From positions 1-24,362 of the forward strand of contig CAIZHL010000569.1 in NCBI GenBank assembly GCA_903932755.1: a DNA stretch of 24,362 bases, read 5' to 3'. The stretch comes from an uncultured beta proteobacterium. Lineage in GTDB: Bacteria > Pseudomonadota > Gammaproteobacteria > Burkholderiales > Rhodocyclaceae. Each line of letters begins with the position of its first letter. Position 1 is the stretch's first letter. The position numbers were made by a program, and so were the translations under genes. The notes under the pieces are model-generated. The model was not told where the DNA came from, made no database searches, and was given only the letters and a program-made list of their open reading frames with translations. Shown here in pieces: positions 23,105 through 24,362 of this stretch.

Positions 23105-23291
23105 ATGACACGCATCGAAAATGGCAGCACCAACATCTATGCCGACCTCGGTCTCGAAAACGCCGACGAAATGCTGGTCAAGGCGCAACTCACAACCAAT
23201 ATCTGACTCGTCTTGGCCGCAACATCGAGATTGTCGTCAAGGCGGCTCCTCGCTCGAAAGTGCAGGGCACGTATCGGCGGTGTTTGTCTGA
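23105..23291 (+). pseudogene. Antitoxin (XRE/HTH type) gene with internal deletion and frameshift
   Basis: ATG 23105, with GGAAGGA at 23090-23096, opens MTRIENGSTNIYADLGL, then ENADEMLVKAQLTTNI, and stops at TGA 23204-23206 after 33 residues. That is the familiar N-terminus of XRE antitoxins paired with RelE/HigB toxins. From 23203 another frame gives LTRLGRNIEIVVKAAPRSK, the usual C-terminal segment. A further one-base shift near 23265 gives GHVSAVFV and TGA 23289-23291, the usual end. The whole middle, including the helix-turn-helix (about 40 residues in relatives), is missing. An internal deletion that is not a multiple of three plus one lost base therefore inactivated the gene. The ATG at 23099 overlaps the toxin stop and is an alternative original start. 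Confidence 0.8.
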
Positions 23292-23304
23292 ACGCCATCG
23301 ATTT

Positions 23305-23336
23305 GCGCTGCAACGAAATCCGGTAGTTTCGAGCGC
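23305..23336. terminator. Bulged hairpin downstream of the RTX gene, candidate terminator
   Basis: GCGCT (23305-23309) pairs with AGCGC (23332-23336), and CGAAA (23314-23318) pairs with TTTCG (23327-23331). The two are contiguous on one side and separated by a 4-nt bulge on the other, with an 8-nt loop. It lies 33 bp past the stop of the minus-strand RTX gene and just after the antitoxin remnant. There is no T-tract, so the role is uncertain. Confidence 0.25.
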
Positions 23337-23368
23337 CGCTGTCCGGAGTTCGTTCGAATCGGCGGCGG

Positions 23369-24362
23369 TCAACTCCCCGCCACCAGCACGAAGTCGCTCG
23401 CCGTAAGGGCGGGCTTGTGGCTCAGCGTGGCGACCTGCACCGCGGCGACCACCCCGGTGCCGTCGCTGTCGTAGAACAGCCCGCCGCTGCCGGCGTTGTA
23501 GAACAGCCATTGCGTGACCGTGGTCGCGGCCGCGCCGTTGTCGAACACGCCCGCCTTGAGGGCGCCGCCGGTGAACAAGGCGCTGTAGGCCGTCTGCCCG
23601 AGGCCGAGCTTGTCGATCCCCGCCTCGAAGTCGCTGATCGCCGCGACCATTGACGCCACCCGTTCGATGACGAAGGTATCGTTGCCCGCGCCGCCGGTGA
23701 AGCTGTCGTTGCCCGCACCGCCGATCAGCGTGTCGTTGCCCAGGCCACCGTTGAGGATGTTGTCCCAATCGTTGCCGGTCAGGATGTTGTTGCCGGCGTT
23801 GCCCGTCAGGTTGAGTTTGGTGCTGCCGGTGGCCGAGGCGTCGAGGTTCTCCAGGTTGGCGCCCAGGGTCAGCGTGGTGGCGTTGACCGGCGTAGCGGTG
23901 CCGCGCAGGACCAGGGTGTCGGTGCCTTGGTTGAGGTTCTCGGTGAGGGTGTCTTCCAGCGCCGCCATCGCCACCGCACCCGCCCCCACGGTCTTGAGGT
24001 CGACGCGGTAGGTGTCGTTGCCCTTGCCGCCTTTCAACGTGTCGGCACCCGCTCCACCGTCGAGTACGTTGGCGCCGTCGTTGCCCTGAATCGTGTTGGC
24101 CAGTCCGTTACCGCTGCCGTCGATATCCGCCGGACCCGTCAGCGTGAGGTTCTCCAGGTTGTGCCCAAGGGTGAAACTGACGCTGGATTGCACGAGGTCG
24201 ATCTCGGTCGCCACCGCAGAAGTCTCGACGACGGTATCGCCCGCCGTGTTCACGATGTAGGTGTCGCCGCCCAGCCCGCCGATCAGGGTGTCCGCCCCGT
24301 CCCCGCCGTCGAGGATGTTGGCGGCGGCGTTGCCGGTCAGCACGTTGGCGCCTTCGTCGCCC
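23369..24362 (-). CDS. RTX (hemolysin-type) calcium-binding repeat protein, C-terminal part
   Basis: The frame stays open to the right edge (reading GDEGANVLTGN before the first GTG at 24343), so the gene is 5' partial and only its last 330 residues or so are visible. RTX nonapeptide clusters (GGxGxDxLx) occur as GGDGADTLIGGLGGDTYIV, GGAGADTLKGGKGNDTYRV and GGLGNDTLIGGAGNDSF. Between them lie LENLTLTGPADIDGSGNGLAN and LENLDASATGSTKLNLTGNAGNN segments, typical of long secreted RTX proteins. The end reads FEAGIDKLGLGQTAYSALF, then LFYDSDGTGVV and PALTASDFVLVAGS, which is the usual uncleaved C-terminal type I secretion signal region. The nonapeptides bind calcium outside the cell and drive folding. 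It is oriented opposite to the ABC/HlyD genes but could use them. Enzymatic or adhesive function lies beyond the window. Confidence 0.92.
   Translation of the reverse strand, partial: GDEGANVLTGNAAANILDGGDGADTLIGGLGGDTYIVNTAGDTVVETSAVATEIDLVQSSVSFTLGHNLENLTLTGPADIDGSGNGLANTIQGNDGANVLDGGAGADTLKGGKGNDTYRVDLKTVGAGAVAMAALEDTLTENLNQGTDTLVLRGTATPVNATTLTLGANLENLDASATGSTKLNLTGNAGNNILTGNDWDNILNGGLGNDTLIGGAGNDSFTGGAGNDTFVIERVASMVAAISDFEAGIDKLGLGQTAYSALFTGGALKAGVFDNGAAATTVTQWLFYNAGSGGLFYDSDGTGVVAAVQVATLSHKPALTASDFVLVAGS

Noticed and set aside
1..24362. CRISPR arrays, tRNA or rRNA genes, transposases or phage integrases.
   Set aside because: None is recognisable; the only regular repeats are protein-domain repeats with diverged DNA.

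Overview
The window is GC-rich and its genes are long and tightly packed. Gene content (type I secretion, RTX proteins, a Slam/DUF560-type outer-membrane protein) points to a Gram-negative proteobacterium. A betaproteobacterium, perhaps Rhodocyclales-like, is my guess from style and not a demonstrated assignment.

Layout. (1) 1-11766 (+) is one open frame entering from the left edge: a giant repeat protein of at least 3,921 residues. It holds 14 Calx-beta-like repeats, about 13 PPC-like (pre-peptidase C-terminal) beta domains, two putative-Ig/cadherin-like domains and a C-terminal clostripain (peptidase C11)-like domain whose His and Cys catalytic positions are both substituted. (2) A 166-bp structured gap leads to a four-gene (+) cluster at 11933-19813: a small 109-aa protein of unknown role, a type I secretion ABC transporter with a degenerate C39-like N-terminal domain, an HlyD-type membrane fusion protein, and a 1,314-aa protein made of two consecutive [TPR array + GT9-like glycosyltransferase] modules. 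The last three genes overlap and are probably translationally coupled. (3) A short AT-rich gap with a perfect TATAAT precedes a second (+) pair: a FecR-domain protein with a C-terminal TbpB-like beta-rich domain, and a Slam-like protein with periplasmic TPRs and a beta-barrel. The pair resembles a type XI secretion cargo/translocator unit. (4) 22583-23368 is a scar: a hairpin, the C-terminal remnant of an RTX protein on (-), the 3' half of a RelE/HigB-type toxin on (+), and a cognate antitoxin gene with an internal deletion and a frameshift. (5) 23369 to the right edge (-) is the C-terminal part of an RTX calcium-binding repeat protein.

Working model (inference): the ABC/HlyD pair exports the giant protein and/or the RTX protein with a TolC-like partner encoded elsewhere. 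The TPR-glycosyltransferase may modify an exported protein, and the FecR/Slam pair may form a separate export or sensing unit at the envelope. The least ordinary elements are the doubled TPR-GT9 enzyme inside a type I secretion operon, the FecR-barrel/Slam pair, the catalytically dead C11-like cap on the giant protein, and the degraded toxin-antitoxin scar between two RTX C-termini.
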